Below are positions 18,974 through 28,707 of a stretch of DNA of 50,005 nt, one piece after another. A program made the translations under genes and the position numbers. Below the pieces are notes generated by a model, which was given only the letters and a program-made list of their open reading frames with translations, did no database searches and had not been told where the DNA came from. Origin of the DNA: Acidobacteriota bacterium (GTDB lineage Bacteria > Acidobacteriota > Thermoanaerobaculia > Thermoanaerobaculales > Thermoanaerobaculaceae); contig JACQZW010000046.1 in NCBI GenBank assembly GCA_016213675.1, positions 1-50,005 on the forward strand, written 5' to 3'. Each line of letters begins with the position of its first letter. Position 1 is the first letter of the stretch.

Positions 18974-20425
18974 ATGCGTTCGTCGTCGTCCCCTCGCTCA
19001 GCGCGGCGGTTGGAGCTCGATTGGGTGGTCGTCTCGATCGAGGGGCTTCGCCGTTGGGGCCTGGTGGCCTTCCTCGTCCTCCTCGGGCTCGGTGCCGCCG
19101 GGGGAGGCTGGTACTTCCTTCACGAGCCGATCTCCAAGCGGGCCGAACGCATGCTGCGGCGGGCCTCGGCCGCCCAGGAGGAGGTCCGACGTGCGGGGAT
19201 CTCCGAGGGGCTGAGCGCCGAGTACGACCAGGCGTCGCGCCTGCTCGAAGAGGCTCAACGCGACTGGGAACGCAAGGACTACCCCGCTTGCCTGGCCCGC
19301 GCCGAGGACGCATTGCGCCGGTTCGACCTGCTTTCCGGGCTGGTCCACCGCGAGTTCACCGGCTCGGGTCAGCTCATCGCGGTGCAGGGCAAGGTCGAGG
19401 TCCAGCGCGCCAATCAGACTGTCTGGGAGCGGGCCCACGAAAAGCAACCGCTCTACAACGGGGACTTCGTCAAGACCTCGTCGGGTGGCATGGCGGAGGT
19501 GCTGTTCTCCGACAGCACCGTCTATCGCATCGGTCCCGACTCGCTCCTCGAGGTACATCGCGAGGCCCGCTCGGGGCGCGACGGCTCCTCCGGGGAGGTC
19601 AAGGTCAAGGTCGGTCAGGTCAACGTCTACACCGCCCTCAACCCGTCGTCGGTGCTCACCGACTCGGCTCGCGCCGACGTGGAGCGCGACTCGCGGATCG
19701 GCGTCGAGGTCGCCGACGACAGCACCACGACCGTGGCCGCCTACACCGGCCGGGCCGCCGTCACCGGCGGCGAGGGTCAGCGCGTCGACCTGTCGTCGCT
19801 GCAGGCGGTCCGCGCCGCGCCCGGCGGAGCCCTCGGCCCGCGTCGCGCGGTACCGGAGCGCCCGGTCCTCGAGGCTCCCCCGGCCAACGCGGTCGTCAAC
19901 CTCGATCAGGGAAACCGGGTCGAGCTGCGCTGGCGGCAGCCCACCGGTGCGGTGTCCTACGAGCTGCAGGTCAGCCGATCCCGGGTCTTCTCGCCGGACA
20001 ACCTCGAGTTCGAGACCAACCGCCGCCCCACCAACAGCGCGGTCCTGAAGATCTCGCGCAAGGGAACATACTACTGGCGGGTGTCGGCGCTGAGCTCCGA
20101 CGACGTACGGTCCGAGTGGAGCGACCCGCGGGCGTTCAAGGCCTACGCCGGGGCCCGGGTCGAGGTCCTGTCCGACAGCACGGCCCCACCGCTCGAGGTC
20201 GCCAAGCCGACGCAGATGGGCAATCTCATCATCGTCCAGGGGACGACCGAGCCCGGGGCCACCGTGACGGTCAACGGCGAGACGGTCGAGGTGGGCGGGG
20301 ACGGCTCGTTCCGCAAGACCGTCGCGCTCAACCGCGAGGGACTCAACACACTGGTGATCCGGGCGACAGACCCGGCAGGCAATACCACCGAAGATCGCAA
20401 ACAGGTGTATGTGGAGGTCGACTGA
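18974..20425 (+). CDS. FecR-domain membrane protein with Ig-like C-terminus
   Basis: 483 residues. One transmembrane segment (about 28-49) follows a short cytosolic tail. The envelope part has a helical region (55-115), a FecR-type beta domain (about 130-240: LIAVQGKVEVQRANQTVWER, GDFVKTSSGGMAEVLFSDST), a fibronectin-like stretch with YYWRVSALSSDD (about 350-375), and a bacterial Ig-like C-terminus (VQGTTEPGATVTVNGETVEV). No anti-sigma N-terminal motif or sigma gene is seen, so this is an envelope or cell-wall associated FecR protein, not the classical iron regulator. ATG 18974 is the best start although its ribosome-binding site is poor. It ends 5 bases before mreB, so it is probably part of the shape operon. 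Confidence 0.8.
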   Translation: MRSSSSPRSARRLELDWVVVSIEGLRRWGLVAFLVLLGLGAAGGGWYFLHEPISKRAERMLRRASAAQEEVRRAGISEGLSAEYDQASRLLEEAQRDWERKDYPACLARAEDALRRFDLLSGLVHREFTGSGQLIAVQGKVEVQRANQTVWERAHEKQPLYNGDFVKTSSGGMAEVLFSDSTVYRIGPDSLLEVHREARSGRDGSSGEVKVKVGQVNVYTALNPSSVLTDSARADVERDSRIGVEVADDSTTTVAAYTGRAAVTGGEGQRVDLSSLQAVRAAPGGALGPRRAVPERPVLEAPPANAVVNLDQGNRVELRWRQPTGAVSYELQVSRSRVFSPDNLEFETNRRPTNSAVLKISRKGTYYWRVSALSSDDVRSEWSDPRAFKAYAGARVEVLSDSTAPPLEVAKPTQMGNLIIVQGTTEPGATVTVNGETVEVGGDGSFRKTVALNREGLNTLVIRATDPAGNTTEDRKQVYVEVD

Positions 20426-20430
20426 AGTCT

Positions 20431-21456
20431 ATGGGCCTGTCATCGATTCTCTCGCTGTTCTCATCCGACCTCGCGGTCGACCTCGGTACCGCCACGACCC
20501 TGGTCTACACCAGGGCCCGCGGAATCGTCGTCTTCGAGCCGTCGATCGTCGCCGTCAACAAGGTCACCAACCGGGTCGAGGCGGTCGGCCAGAGCGCCAA
20601 GGACATGCTCGGCAAGACGCCCGGAAACATCGTCGCCATCAGGCCGATGAAGGACGGCGTCATCGCCGACTTCGAGGTGACCGAGAAGATGCTCGAGTAC
20701 TTCATCCGCAAGGCGCACGGCCGCAACCTGTTCGTTCGCCCGCGGATCGTCATCTCGGTGCCGTCCGAGATCACCCCGGTCGAGAAGCGCGCGGTGAAGG
20801 ACTCCGCCCTTCGCGCCGGTGCGTCTGAGGTCTACCTCATCGAGCAGGCGATGGCGGCCGCCATCGGTGCCGGACTGCCGATCACCGAGCCGACCGGCAA
20901 CATGATCGTCGACATCGGCGGAGGCACCACGGACGTCGCGGTGATCTCCCTCGCCGGCATCGTGTACGCCCGATCGGTCCGCGTCGCCGGCAACGAGATG
21001 GACGAGGCGATCATCGCGTACATCAAGCGCAAGTATAACTTGCTCATCGGTGAACGGACCGCGGAGGCGATCAAGATCGAGCTCGGCAACGCCTGGCCGT
21101 CGGACGTCAGCCGGACCATGGAGGTCAAGGGACGCGACCTCGTGGAGGGGATCCCAAAGACGCTGACCATCAACGACGAGGAAATCCGCGAGTCGCTCGC
21201 CGAGACCGTGAACACCATCGTCGACGCCGTCCGCACCGCGCTCGAACGGACCCCGCCGGAGCTGTCCGCCGACATCATCGACAAGGGCATCGTGCTGGCC
21301 GGAGGCGGCTCGCAGCTTCGCAACCTCGACCAGCGACTGCGTGAGGAGACCTCGATCCCGGTCGCCCACTGCGAGGACCCCGAGTCGGCGGTCGTGCGCG
21401 GCACCGGCAAGATGCTCACCGATATGGCGCTGCTCAAGAAGATCTCGATCGAGTGA
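20431..21456 (+). CDS. mreB: Rod shape-determining actin homologue MreB
   Basis: Forms membrane-bound filaments that guide lateral wall synthesis. Actin-fold motifs: phosphate 1 DLGTATT (about 16-22), phosphate 2 DIGGGTTD, adenosine motif LAGGGSQLRNL. An N-terminal amphipathic stretch MGLSSILSLFSSD would bind the membrane. Length 341 is normal. First of the mreBCD-mrdA-rodA gene set, spaced 5 bases from the FecR gene. Confidence 0.98.
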   Translation: MGLSSILSLFSSDLAVDLGTATTLVYTRARGIVVFEPSIVAVNKVTNRVEAVGQSAKDMLGKTPGNIVAIRPMKDGVIADFEVTEKMLEYFIRKAHGRNLFVRPRIVISVPSEITPVEKRAVKDSALRAGASEVYLIEQAMAAAIGAGLPITEPTGNMIVDIGGGTTDVAVISLAGIVYARSVRVAGNEMDEAIIAYIKRKYNLLIGERTAEAIKIELGNAWPSDVSRTMEVKGRDLVEGIPKTLTINDEEIRESLAETVNTIVDAVRTALERTPPELSADIIDKGIVLAGGGSQLRNLDQRLREETSIPVAHCEDPESAVVRGTGKMLTDMALLKKISIE

Positions 21457-21457
21457 C

Positions 21458-22264
21458 GTGGCCCGACTCCGCTTCCGCTCGGATTACGCGCTCCCGGTCG
21501 TCTGCGTGGGCCTGTACATCGTCGCCGCCGCACAGGTCCGCAGCCCACGCGGCTCGGCGCTGACCATCGCCGTCGCCGCGGTCTCGTCCCCCATCCTCGC
21601 GGTGGCCGACGCGGTCGGCAACGCCTGGCAGTCGTTCCTCGCCGGCCGGGCCGACCTCGCGAAGACGCTCGAGGAGCTCGAGCGGCTGCGCCGCGAGACG
21701 GCTCAGCTCCATCACACCAACCAGCTCCTGGCCGCCGAGCTGCTGGCGACCCGGCAGGGCTCGCGGCTGCTCGCGGCGTTTCCCCAGCTCTCCGAGGGGA
21801 CCGTCCTGGCCCGCGTGGTCGCCCGCGACGCCGCGGTCACACACTCGATGCGCCTCGACCGCGGACGCGCCGACGGCGTCCGCGTCGACGCGCCGGTGCT
21901 CGCGGAGCGTGGCGTCCTGGGCCGTGTCGACCGGGTGTGGGAGCACGGCAGCCGCGTGCAGCTCCTCACCCACCCGGCCGCGGCGGCCGCCGCCAAGCCG
22001 GTCGGCCTCGACGTCGAGGGGCTGGTCCAGGGCGGCGACCGGCCGACCATGACCGGCCTGCCGCCCTACACCACGGTCGCCCCCGACACCCCCGTCGTGA
22101 CCACCGGGTCCGAGGGCATCTACCCGCCCGGCCTGCTGCTCGGCACCACGCTCGAGGCCCGCACCCAGGGCCTGTTCACGGTGGTCCCCATGCAGCTCGC
22201 CGCCCACCCATCCGACGTGGTCGTGGTGCTGCTCCTGCAACCTGCGGGAGGCAGCACCCCGTGA
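21458..22264 (+). CDS. mreC: Rod shape-determining protein MreC
   Basis: Links MreB to the periplasmic wall machinery and activates PBP2-RodA. One N-terminal membrane helix (about 10-27), a coiled coil (about 67-100: LEELERLRRETAQLHHTNQL), then two beta-barrel domains. GTG 21458 lies 1 base after the mreB stop. Length 268 is normal. No frameshift. Confidence 0.95.
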   Translation: MARLRFRSDYALPVVCVGLYIVAAAQVRSPRGSALTIAVAAVSSPILAVADAVGNAWQSFLAGRADLAKTLEELERLRRETAQLHHTNQLLAAELLATRQGSRLLAAFPQLSEGTVLARVVARDAAVTHSMRLDRGRADGVRVDAPVLAERGVLGRVDRVWEHGSRVQLLTHPAAAAAAKPVGLDVEGLVQGGDRPTMTGLPPYTTVAPDTPVVTTGSEGIYPPGLLLGTTLEARTQGLFTVVPMQLAAHPSDVVVVLLLQPAGGSTP

Positions 22265-22764
22265 GCCTGGCTTTCGCCCTCCTCGCCGCGCTCGTCGTCC
22301 AGCTCGCCCTGCAGAGCGTCCACGTCTGGTGGGTCCTCGCCGCCTGCCAGCCGCTCCTCCTCGTCGTGGTCGCGTCGTCCCGCCGCCTGGCCCCGGTGTC
22401 GGTGGGCTGGCTCGGCCTCGGCCTCGGCCTGGCCTCCGACGCGATCGCCGACCGCATCATCGGACCGGGCGGCATCGCCGGCGCGGTCGCCGGCCTGGTC
22501 GTGGCGGTGACCGTGCGCCGGTTCGAGCTCGAGGGCCCGCTCTTCTGGATCGTCGGCTCGCTGCTCGCCGCCACGTGCAGCGAGCTGACCCTCACCCTGC
22601 TCGTCGCCACCCTCGGCGCGACTCCGGACCACCGCTGGCTCGGCTCCCTCGCCGTGCTCGCCACCACCGGGACCGCGGGACTCGCCGTCGCCGCCGCCGC
22701 CCGCGTCTTGCGCTGGTGGCGCTCCCCCGAGCGACAGCGCCGGCGCGTGCTGAAGCACCTATGA
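22261..22764 (+). CDS. mreD: Rod shape-determining protein MreD
   Basis: Small polytopic inner-membrane protein, 167 residues, nearly all hydrophobic with about five helices. GTG 22261 overlaps the mreC stop. Identity rests on position between mreC and mrdA, on size and on hydropathy, since MreD has few conserved motifs. Confidence 0.88.
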   Translation: MSLAFALLAALVVQLALQSVHVWWVLAACQPLLLVVVASSRRLAPVSVGWLGLGLGLASDAIADRIIGPGGIAGAVAGLVVAVTVRRFELEGPLFWIVGSLLAATCSELTLTLLVATLGATPDHRWLGSLAVLATTGTAGLAVAAAARVLRWWRSPERQRRRVLKHL

Positions 22765-24719
22765 CCTTCGTCCGCGACGACCTGCGCGGTCCGCAGCGGC
22801 GGGTGGTCGTCCTCCTGGTCGTCGCGCTCGCGGTGGTCGCGCTGCTCCTCGGGCGACTCTGGGTGCTCCAGGTGATGCAGGGCTCGCACTGGCGGACGCT
22901 GGCGGAGAACAACCGCCTGCGGCGCATCCCCCTGGAGGCGCCGCGCGGGACAGTCAGGGACGTGCGCGACGAGATTGTCCTCGACAATCGGCCGGCGTTC
23001 CAGCTCCTCCTCTTCCCGGAAGAGATGGCCGACGCGGCCCGCACCGAGGCCTTCCTCGTCCGCATCGGGATCGCCGACGCGCCACAGGTCCGCGCCCGCA
23101 TCGACAAGGCGCGCCGCACCTCGCACCTCCCCTCGGTGATCGCCGACAACCTGACCTGGGCCCAGGTCGCGGCGGTGGCCGCCCACCGCGCCGAGTTCCG
23201 CGAGCTCGAGGCCCATCCCGCGACCCGCCGTTCGCTGCCGGTCGGCACGATCCTCGCGCACCTCGTCGGCCAGCTCTCCGAGGTCACCCCGGAGCAGCTC
23301 GCGGCGGATCCCTCCCTGCGCCCGGGACAGCTCGTCGGCCGTTCCGGGCTCGAGCGCGCCTACCAGCAGACCCTCGGCGGGAAGCCGGGCAACCTGGTCG
23401 TGGTCGTCGACGCGCTCGGCCGCCAGGTCTCGACCCTCGACGACGAGCCGCCGGTGCCCGGCCACCCGCTGCGCACCACGCTCGACCTCCGGCTCCAACG
23501 CGAGGCGGCGCTTGCCATGGCGGGTCAGGTCGGCGCCGTCGTCGCCCTCGATCCCCGCGACGGGGCGGTCCGGGTGCTCCTCTCCCAGCCGGCGTTCGAC
23601 CCCGACCTGTTCGCCGGCCACCTCGAACCGGCGAAGTGGCGCGAGCTCGTCGAGGACCCGCTCAAGCCGCTGCACAACCGCGCCCTGCAGGCGCTTTACC
23701 CGCCCGGCTCGACGATCAAGCCGCTGTACGTCGCCGGGGCGCTGCGCGACGGCGTGCGCACACCGGCTTCGGGCGCGTTCTGCACCGGCGGCGTGAACAT
23801 CTACAACCACCCCTACCGCTGCTGGATGCGGGGCGGGCACGGGCACGTCGACCTCCGCGAGGCGATCGAGTGCTCGTGCGACACCTTCTTCTACTACCTC
23901 GCGCGGGATGCCGGCGTCGATCGGCTGGCCTCGTGGTCGCGCACCTTCGGGCTCGGCCGCCCGACTGGCATCGAGCTCGGCGGCGAGAACCCCGGCCTCG
24001 TCCCCGACGACGCCTGGAGCCGCCAGGCTCGCGGCCAGCCGTGGTACGGCGGCGAGACGATCTCCGTGGGCATCGGGCAGGGGCCGATCCTGGTCACGCC
24101 GATCCAGCTCGCCGTCGCCTACGCGGCGCTCGTCAACGGTGGCTACCTGGTCAAGCCGCACCTGGTCGCCGAGGGCGAGTTCCCCCGCACGCCGCTGGGC
24201 CTGCCGGCCGACGTCCTGGCGACCACCCGGGGGGGCATGGAGTCGGTCGTCGCCGGCGACCGGGGCACCGCCCGGCGGCTGGCCAACCTGCCGGTCCGTA
24301 TCGCCGGCAAGACCGGCACCTCGCAGGTGATCCGCAAGGTCGAGGGCGTCACGTGGCGCGAGCTGCCCTGGGAGCAGCGGCACCACGCGTGGTTCGTCGG
24401 CTACGCGCCGGCCGACGCGCCCCAGCTCGTCGTCGCCGTCCTGGTCGAGCACGGCGGCGACGCGGCCTCGGTGGCGTCGCCGATCTGCGGGCGGATCCTC
24501 GCCCGGGCGTTCGGACCGGACGTCGACCAGGCCACGCTCGCCGCCGAGATCGGCGCCCAGACGATCTCGCTGCCGGGTTCGCCGGTGACCTCCGCCGTGG
24601 TCGGGGCGCCCCCGGCCCCGCCGCCCGCGCCCGCCGAGCCGGAGCGCGCGCCGACGGCGCCGCAGCAGCCCCAGCCACCCGCGGTCACGCCGCCCGGAGG
24701 GAACCGTGCGGCGCCTTGA
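22761..24719 (+). CDS. mrdA: Penicillin-binding protein 2, peptidoglycan transpeptidase
   Basis: Cross-links peptidoglycan during elongation, partner of RodA. One N-terminal membrane helix (about 15-35), PBP dimerisation domain, then the transpeptidase. Catalytic serine in PPGSTIKP (about 316), second motif SCD (about 371, where S-x-N is more usual), third motif KTGTS (about 517). The C-terminal 35 residues are a Pro/Ala-rich tail. ATG 22761 overlaps the mreD stop (ATGA). Length 652 is typical. Confidence 0.97.
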   Translation: MTFVRDDLRGPQRRVVVLLVVALAVVALLLGRLWVLQVMQGSHWRTLAENNRLRRIPLEAPRGTVRDVRDEIVLDNRPAFQLLLFPEEMADAARTEAFLVRIGIADAPQVRARIDKARRTSHLPSVIADNLTWAQVAAVAAHRAEFRELEAHPATRRSLPVGTILAHLVGQLSEVTPEQLAADPSLRPGQLVGRSGLERAYQQTLGGKPGNLVVVVDALGRQVSTLDDEPPVPGHPLRTTLDLRLQREAALAMAGQVGAVVALDPRDGAVRVLLSQPAFDPDLFAGHLEPAKWRELVEDPLKPLHNRALQALYPPGSTIKPLYVAGALRDGVRTPASGAFCTGGVNIYNHPYRCWMRGGHGHVDLREAIECSCDTFFYYLARDAGVDRLASWSRTFGLGRPTGIELGGENPGLVPDDAWSRQARGQPWYGGETISVGIGQGPILVTPIQLAVAYAALVNGGYLVKPHLVAEGEFPRTPLGLPADVLATTRGGMESVVAGDRGTARRLANLPVRIAGKTGTSQVIRKVEGVTWRELPWEQRHHAWFVGYAPADAPQLVVAVLVEHGGDAASVASPICGRILARAFGPDVDQATLAAEIGAQTISLPGSPVTSAVVGAPPAPPPAPAEPERAPTAPQQPQPPAVTPPGGNRAAP

Positions 24720-25782
24720 TCCCTGGCTGCTGCTGGCCACACTCGTCATCGGGGTGTGCGCCTACCTGGCCCAGACCTCGACGGCAGAGGCCCTGGCCAG
24801 CCCCGGGTACGCCAACCGCCAGCTCGTCTGGCTCACCCTCGGCGGCGCGCTCGTCCTGCTCCTCGCCTTCGCCGACTACCGGGTGCTGGCGCGCTTCTCG
24901 CCGCTGTTCTACGTCGCCTCGCTGGCCGTCCTGGTCTTCCTCCTCGTCGCCTCGCCGCTGCGCGCCGGGACCCACTCGTGGTTCGTCATCGGCAAGTTCA
25001 CCCTCCAGCCCTCCGAGTTCGCCCGCATCGCCACGATCCTGGCGGTGGCCGCCCTCGCCGGCGAGCACCGCAAGGAGACGCTGAGCCGCGGCCTGGTCCT
25101 CCGGCTGGTCGCGATCATCGCCCTTCCGGTCATCCTCGTCGTCCTCCAGCCCGACCTCGGCGTCGCCCTAACCTACGCACCGATCCTCCTCGCCGCCCTG
25201 TGGGTCGGCGGGCTCCCCTGGAAGGTGTGGGTCGGACTCGTCGCCGGCGCGCTCGTGGTCACCGGCGCGGCATGGCTGTGGCTGCTCAAGCCCTATCAGA
25301 AAGAGCGCATCCTCACCTTCGTCGACGCCGAGCGGGCGCCATACGGCGCCGGCTACCAGCAGCGCCAGTCGAAGATCGCGGTCGGCTCCGGCGAGGTGAC
25401 TGGCAAGGGCCTGCGGTCGGGCACCCAGTCGCAGCTCCGCTTCCTGCCCGCCCAGCACACCGACTTCATCTTCGCGGTGTGGGCCGAGGAAACCGGGTTC
25501 GTCGGCGCCAGCATCCTGGTCCTCGCCTACGGCCTGCTCATCGCGCGGATCTTCCTGATCGCCCTCCACGCACGCGACCGCACCGGCGCCCTCGTCGCCG
25601 GCTGCATCGGCGTCGTGCTCGCCTCGCAGGTGATCGTCAACGTCGCCATGGTCACCGGCATGGCGCCGACCACCGGCATCACGCTGCCGCTGATGTCGTA
25701 CGGCGGTTCGTCGATCCTGGCGACGGCGATCGCGCTCGGGCTCGTGCAGAGCGTCTGGCGACTCCGCTTCGCCAACGTCTGA
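24706..25782 (+). CDS. rodA: SEDS peptidoglycan glycosyltransferase RodA
   Basis: Polymerises lipid II in lateral wall growth with PBP2. 358 residues, about ten membrane helices. SEDS marks: STLQPSEFAR-like FTLQPSEFARIA, LQPDLGVAL with the catalytic Asp-containing loop, FLPAQHTDFIFAVWAEETGF, and TGMAPTTGITLPLMSYGGSS. GTG start overlaps the mrdA end by 14 bases. Last gene before a repeat-rich gap of 460 bases. Confidence 0.97.
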   Translation: MRRLDPWLLLATLVIGVCAYLAQTSTAEALASPGYANRQLVWLTLGGALVLLLAFADYRVLARFSPLFYVASLAVLVFLLVASPLRAGTHSWFVIGKFTLQPSEFARIATILAVAALAGEHRKETLSRGLVLRLVAIIALPVILVVLQPDLGVALTYAPILLAALWVGGLPWKVWVGLVAGALVVTGAAWLWLLKPYQKERILTFVDAERAPYGAGYQQRQSKIAVGSGEVTGKGLRSGTQSQLRFLPAQHTDFIFAVWAEETGFVGASILVLAYGLLIARIFLIALHARDRTGALVAGCIGVVLASQVIVNVAMVTGMAPTTGITLPLMSYGGSSILATAIALGLVQSVWRLRFANV

Positions 25783-25836
25783 TTGACCCTCCGTCATCGC
25801 GAGAAATGCCGCGGCAACGCCCCGACGCCCCCACCG

Positions 25837-26197
25837 TCATCGCGAGGCGCGGAGCGACGAAGCGATCCTGTCGAGCTTGGCGGCCCTGCCTCCAGACTTG
25901 CCGCCAGTCACGGACCCAGGTCCGTCCCCTGTTATGGCCCCTGGGGTGCGCGGCCCCCTCGATCCGGCCTCGCCCCCGCGGGGCTGGATCGAGACTGCTC
26001 CGCTCGCGACCGGACTGGCGCGAGCCACGGTGGGGCCCCTCGGGGTTCCCTCGTCGCTTCGCTCCTCGGGCCCCCGATACCCCACCGCGGCTCGCGCGTC
26101 CGGTGACCCGCTCGCTCTGCAGAGATGGGCCGCGCACCCCAGGGGCGGGGTCTTCTCCCCCACCCACCCTCTCGCCCCGCGCCCGTCCCCCGCCCGA
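25837..26197 (+). repeat. Dispersed repeat element, left copy of an inverted pair
   Basis: About 360 bases with no gene. It begins with GTCATCGCGAGGCGCGGAGC and carries a short hairpin CGGACCCAGGTCCG (25915-25928) and a pyrimidine block TTCTCCCCCACCCACCCTC. The same succession of segments reappears on the minus strand at 26757-27150. Three short reading frames here are open only because of base composition. Confidence 0.8.
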
Positions 26198-26245
26198 ACC
26201 CGTCCACACACCGAGGCCGTCAGGCTCGTCGGTCCCGCCGTCTCC

Positions 26246-26638
26246 TCAGGCTGCGCCCGACTCGTCGGACACGCCGAGGTAGGGCAGACATCGACTGAGC
26301 AAAGCAGCTTGACGACCCAGTTCCGCTTCCGGCGGGCGATCTTGCGCCGCACTTGGGCTCTCCCCCCCAGGTGGGGTCACGAGTCCATGCTTCCTCGCGA
26401 AGGTCTCCAAGTTGCAGGCCGATCCTCGAAACAGCGAAAGACATCCTGGCGGCTCGCTAACGACGACCCATGGAGGAGAGCCGGTCTCTATTGCGACGGT
26501 GATCCGTACAGGCGCGCGGGAGAAGACCACATACGACTCCGGCACGTGAAGGTAGCGCTCGGTGACTTGAAAGCCCCTCCTCGTTAGGAAACCGAAACTG
26601 ACCTCAACCGCTTCGGCAAACTCTTCCGGGGAGATCAT
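26246..26638 (-). CDS. Small protein of unknown function, 130 aa
   Basis: ATG 26638 opens MISPEEFAEAVEVSFGFLTR and the protein continues with a well-mixed amphipathic composition (FQVTERYLHVPESYVVFSRA, TVAIETGSPPWVVVSEPPGC). It has lower G+C than its neighbours and real-looking codon use, unlike the frame around it, which runs on upstream through repeat sequence. It lies between two inverted copies of a dispersed repeat. No signal peptide or membrane helix. Family not recognised; it may be cargo of the element or a relic caught between repeats. Confidence 0.6.
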   Translation of the reverse strand: MISPEEFAEAVEVSFGFLTRRGFQVTERYLHVPESYVVFSRAPVRITVAIETGSPPWVVVSEPPGCLSLFRGSACNLETFARKHGLVTPPGGESPSAAQDRPPEAELGRQAALLSRCLPYLGVSDESGAA

Positions 26639-26756
26639 CGGTCGCACCGCCTCACTCGGGTGCCGAGTATCCCATGCCGCTGATTCTGGCGAAGGTGGGG
26701 CAGGCTCGCATGCCCGGTGATCCTGACAATCCAGAGTGGTTGCAGATCCTCGCCAG

Positions 26757-27150
26757 CCGCAGGGTGGGGGACGGGCGCGGGGCGCGAGGGCGGGTGGGGG
26801 AGAAAACTCCGCCGCTCCTGTGGCGAGGCCATAGATCCGGAGCGCGCGGGACACCGAGCGGCCGGATCGCCGTGGGGTGTCGGCAGCGCGAGGAGCGCAG
26901 CGACGAGCGAATGACGAGGGGCCCCATGGCGAGCCGGCCTGCTCGGTCGCGCGCGGAGGATCGCGCTGCCGGCCGCGTGGGAACGCGGCTGGCAGCGCGA
27001 GCCCGCCACAGGGGCGGCCAAGCAAGGGGACGGACCTGGGTCCGTGACTCGGGCAAGCCGTGGGGCAGGGCCTCCAAGCGCGACGAGATCCTTCGGTCGC
27101 TTCGCTCCCCCAGGATGACGGAGGGGCTTCGTCGCTCCGCTCCTCGCGAT
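26757..27150 (-). repeat. Dispersed repeat element, right copy of an inverted pair
   Basis: Read on the minus strand it starts GTCATCGCGAGGAGCGGAGC (27152 downward), repeats a related GTCATCCTGGGGGAGCGAAG motif, then has GAGTCACGGACCCAGGTCCG, CATGGGGCCCCTCGTC and TTTTCTCCCCCACCCGCCCT in the same order as the left copy. The two copies have diverged and differ in the middle. The gap 26639-27203 holds no other feature except this copy and the start region of rng. Confidence 0.8.
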
Positions 27151-27203
27151 GACGAAGAGTCGCGTTTCTTGGCGCGGCGGGGGCGGGCAGGTAGACTGAG
27201 ACC

Positions 27204-28664
27204 GTGAGCACAGTCCTCTACGCCAACGTGACGCCGTACGAGACCCGCGTCGCGGTGCGCGAGGACGGCGTCCTCGTCGAGGTGCTGCTCGAGCGGACCC
27301 GCGAGCGGTCGATCGTCGGCTCGCTCTACAAGGGGCGGATCTCGCGCGTCCTTCCCGGCATGCAGGCCGCGTTCGTCGACATCGGCCTCGACCGCGACGC
27401 GTTCCTCTACGTCGACGACGTCGTCGAGGCGCTCGAGGAGGAGGACGTCGAGCCCGGCGAGGTGGCCGCGGTGCCGATCCAGGACCTCCTCCGCGAGGGC
27501 CAGGAGGTCGTGGTCCAGGTGACCCGCGAGCTGGGGTCGTCGAAGGGGCCGCGCGCCACCTCCCACGTCACCTTCCCCGGCCGCTACCTCGTCCTGCTGC
27601 CGGACTCCTCGCACATCGGCGTCGCCCGGCGCATCACCGACCAGGCCGAGCGCGACCGGCTGCGCGACCTGCTCGCCGAGATCGCGCCCGGCGGCGGCGT
27701 GATCGTCCGCACCGCCGGCGAGGGGCGCGAGCGCGCCGACTTCCTCTCCGACTACGCCGTCCTCGAGTCGATGTGGCGGCACGTCCAGAAGCGGAGCGAG
27801 GAGGTCCACGCCCCCTGCCTGCTCCACCGCGACCTCGACCTCTCGCTGCGCGCCACCCGCGACCTCACCGGGCCGCAGCTCTCGGAGCTGTGGGTCGACG
27901 ACACCGACGCCTACCAGCGCATCGTCGAGTTCCTCGACCGGGTGCAGCCGGAGCTGACCCGCCGGGTCAAGCTCTACCGCCGCCCCGTCGACCTGTTCGA
28001 GGCTTTCGGCATCGCGGCCGAGCTCGAGCAGGCGCTGCAGCCCAAGGTGTTCTTGCGCTCCGGCGGCTCGCTGGTCATCAACCAGACCGAGGCGTTGGTC
28101 GCCATCGACGTCAACACCGGGCGCTACGTCGGCTCGAGCGACCTCGAGGAGACCGTGTTCGCGATCAACCTCGAGGCGGCCCGCGAGGTCGCAAGGCAGC
28201 TTCGCCTCCGCAACCTCGGCGGAATCATCGTCGTCGACTTCATCGACATGGAGGTCGAGGCGCACCGCGAGGCGCTGCTCGAGGAGCTGCAGCGCGCCCT
28301 CGGCCGCGACCGCGCCCGCACCTTGGTCGGCCCGGTCGGCCCGTTCGGCCTCGTCCAGCTCACCCGCAAGCGGACCGAGCGATCGCTCGAACGCGCACTG
28401 ACCCAGGCCTGCCCGACCTGTGACGGCCTCGGCCGCATCAAGTCGGCGGAGACGGTGGCGCTGGAGGTCCGGCGCGCGATCCTGCGCGACGCCGCCGAGC
28501 GTGAGGCCACCGAGTTCGCGGTCCGCGCCCACCCCGAGGTGGTCCGGCTCCTGTCGGGCGAACTGCGGGGCATCCTCGACGAGCTGCGCGATCGCCACGG
28601 CCTGATCGTCCGACTGTTCGAGGTCCCGGAGTTCCACCCGGCGCGTTTCGACGTCAGCTCGTAG
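27204..28664 (+). CDS. rng: Ribonuclease E/G family endoribonuclease
   Basis: Single-strand endoribonuclease of rRNA and mRNA processing. N-terminal RNase H-like fold with inserted S1 domain (about 38-125: GSLYKGRISRVLPGMQAAFV), catalytic aspartates in IDVNTGRYVG and IIVVDFIDM, and zinc-link CPTCDGLG (about 411-418). Length 486 matches RNase G rather than RNase E, and there is no long disordered C-terminus. GTG start 27204. rng follows mreBCD-mrdA-rodA in many bacteria; here the repeat insertion separates them. Confidence 0.95.
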   Translation: MSTVLYANVTPYETRVAVREDGVLVEVLLERTRERSIVGSLYKGRISRVLPGMQAAFVDIGLDRDAFLYVDDVVEALEEEDVEPGEVAAVPIQDLLREGQEVVVQVTRELGSSKGPRATSHVTFPGRYLVLLPDSSHIGVARRITDQAERDRLRDLLAEIAPGGGVIVRTAGEGRERADFLSDYAVLESMWRHVQKRSEEVHAPCLLHRDLDLSLRATRDLTGPQLSELWVDDTDAYQRIVEFLDRVQPELTRRVKLYRRPVDLFEAFGIAAELEQALQPKVFLRSGGSLVINQTEALVAIDVNTGRYVGSSDLEETVFAINLEAAREVARQLRLRNLGGIIVVDFIDMEVEAHREALLEELQRALGRDRARTLVGPVGPFGLVQLTRKRTERSLERALTQACPTCDGLGRIKSAETVALEVRRAILRDAAEREATEFAVRAHPEVVRLLSGELRGILDELRDRHGLIVRLFEVPEFHPARFDVSS

Positions 28665-28707
28665 GCCGGGGAAGCAAATCGGTCCCGGAGGCGTTGCGCC
28701 CCAGCGG

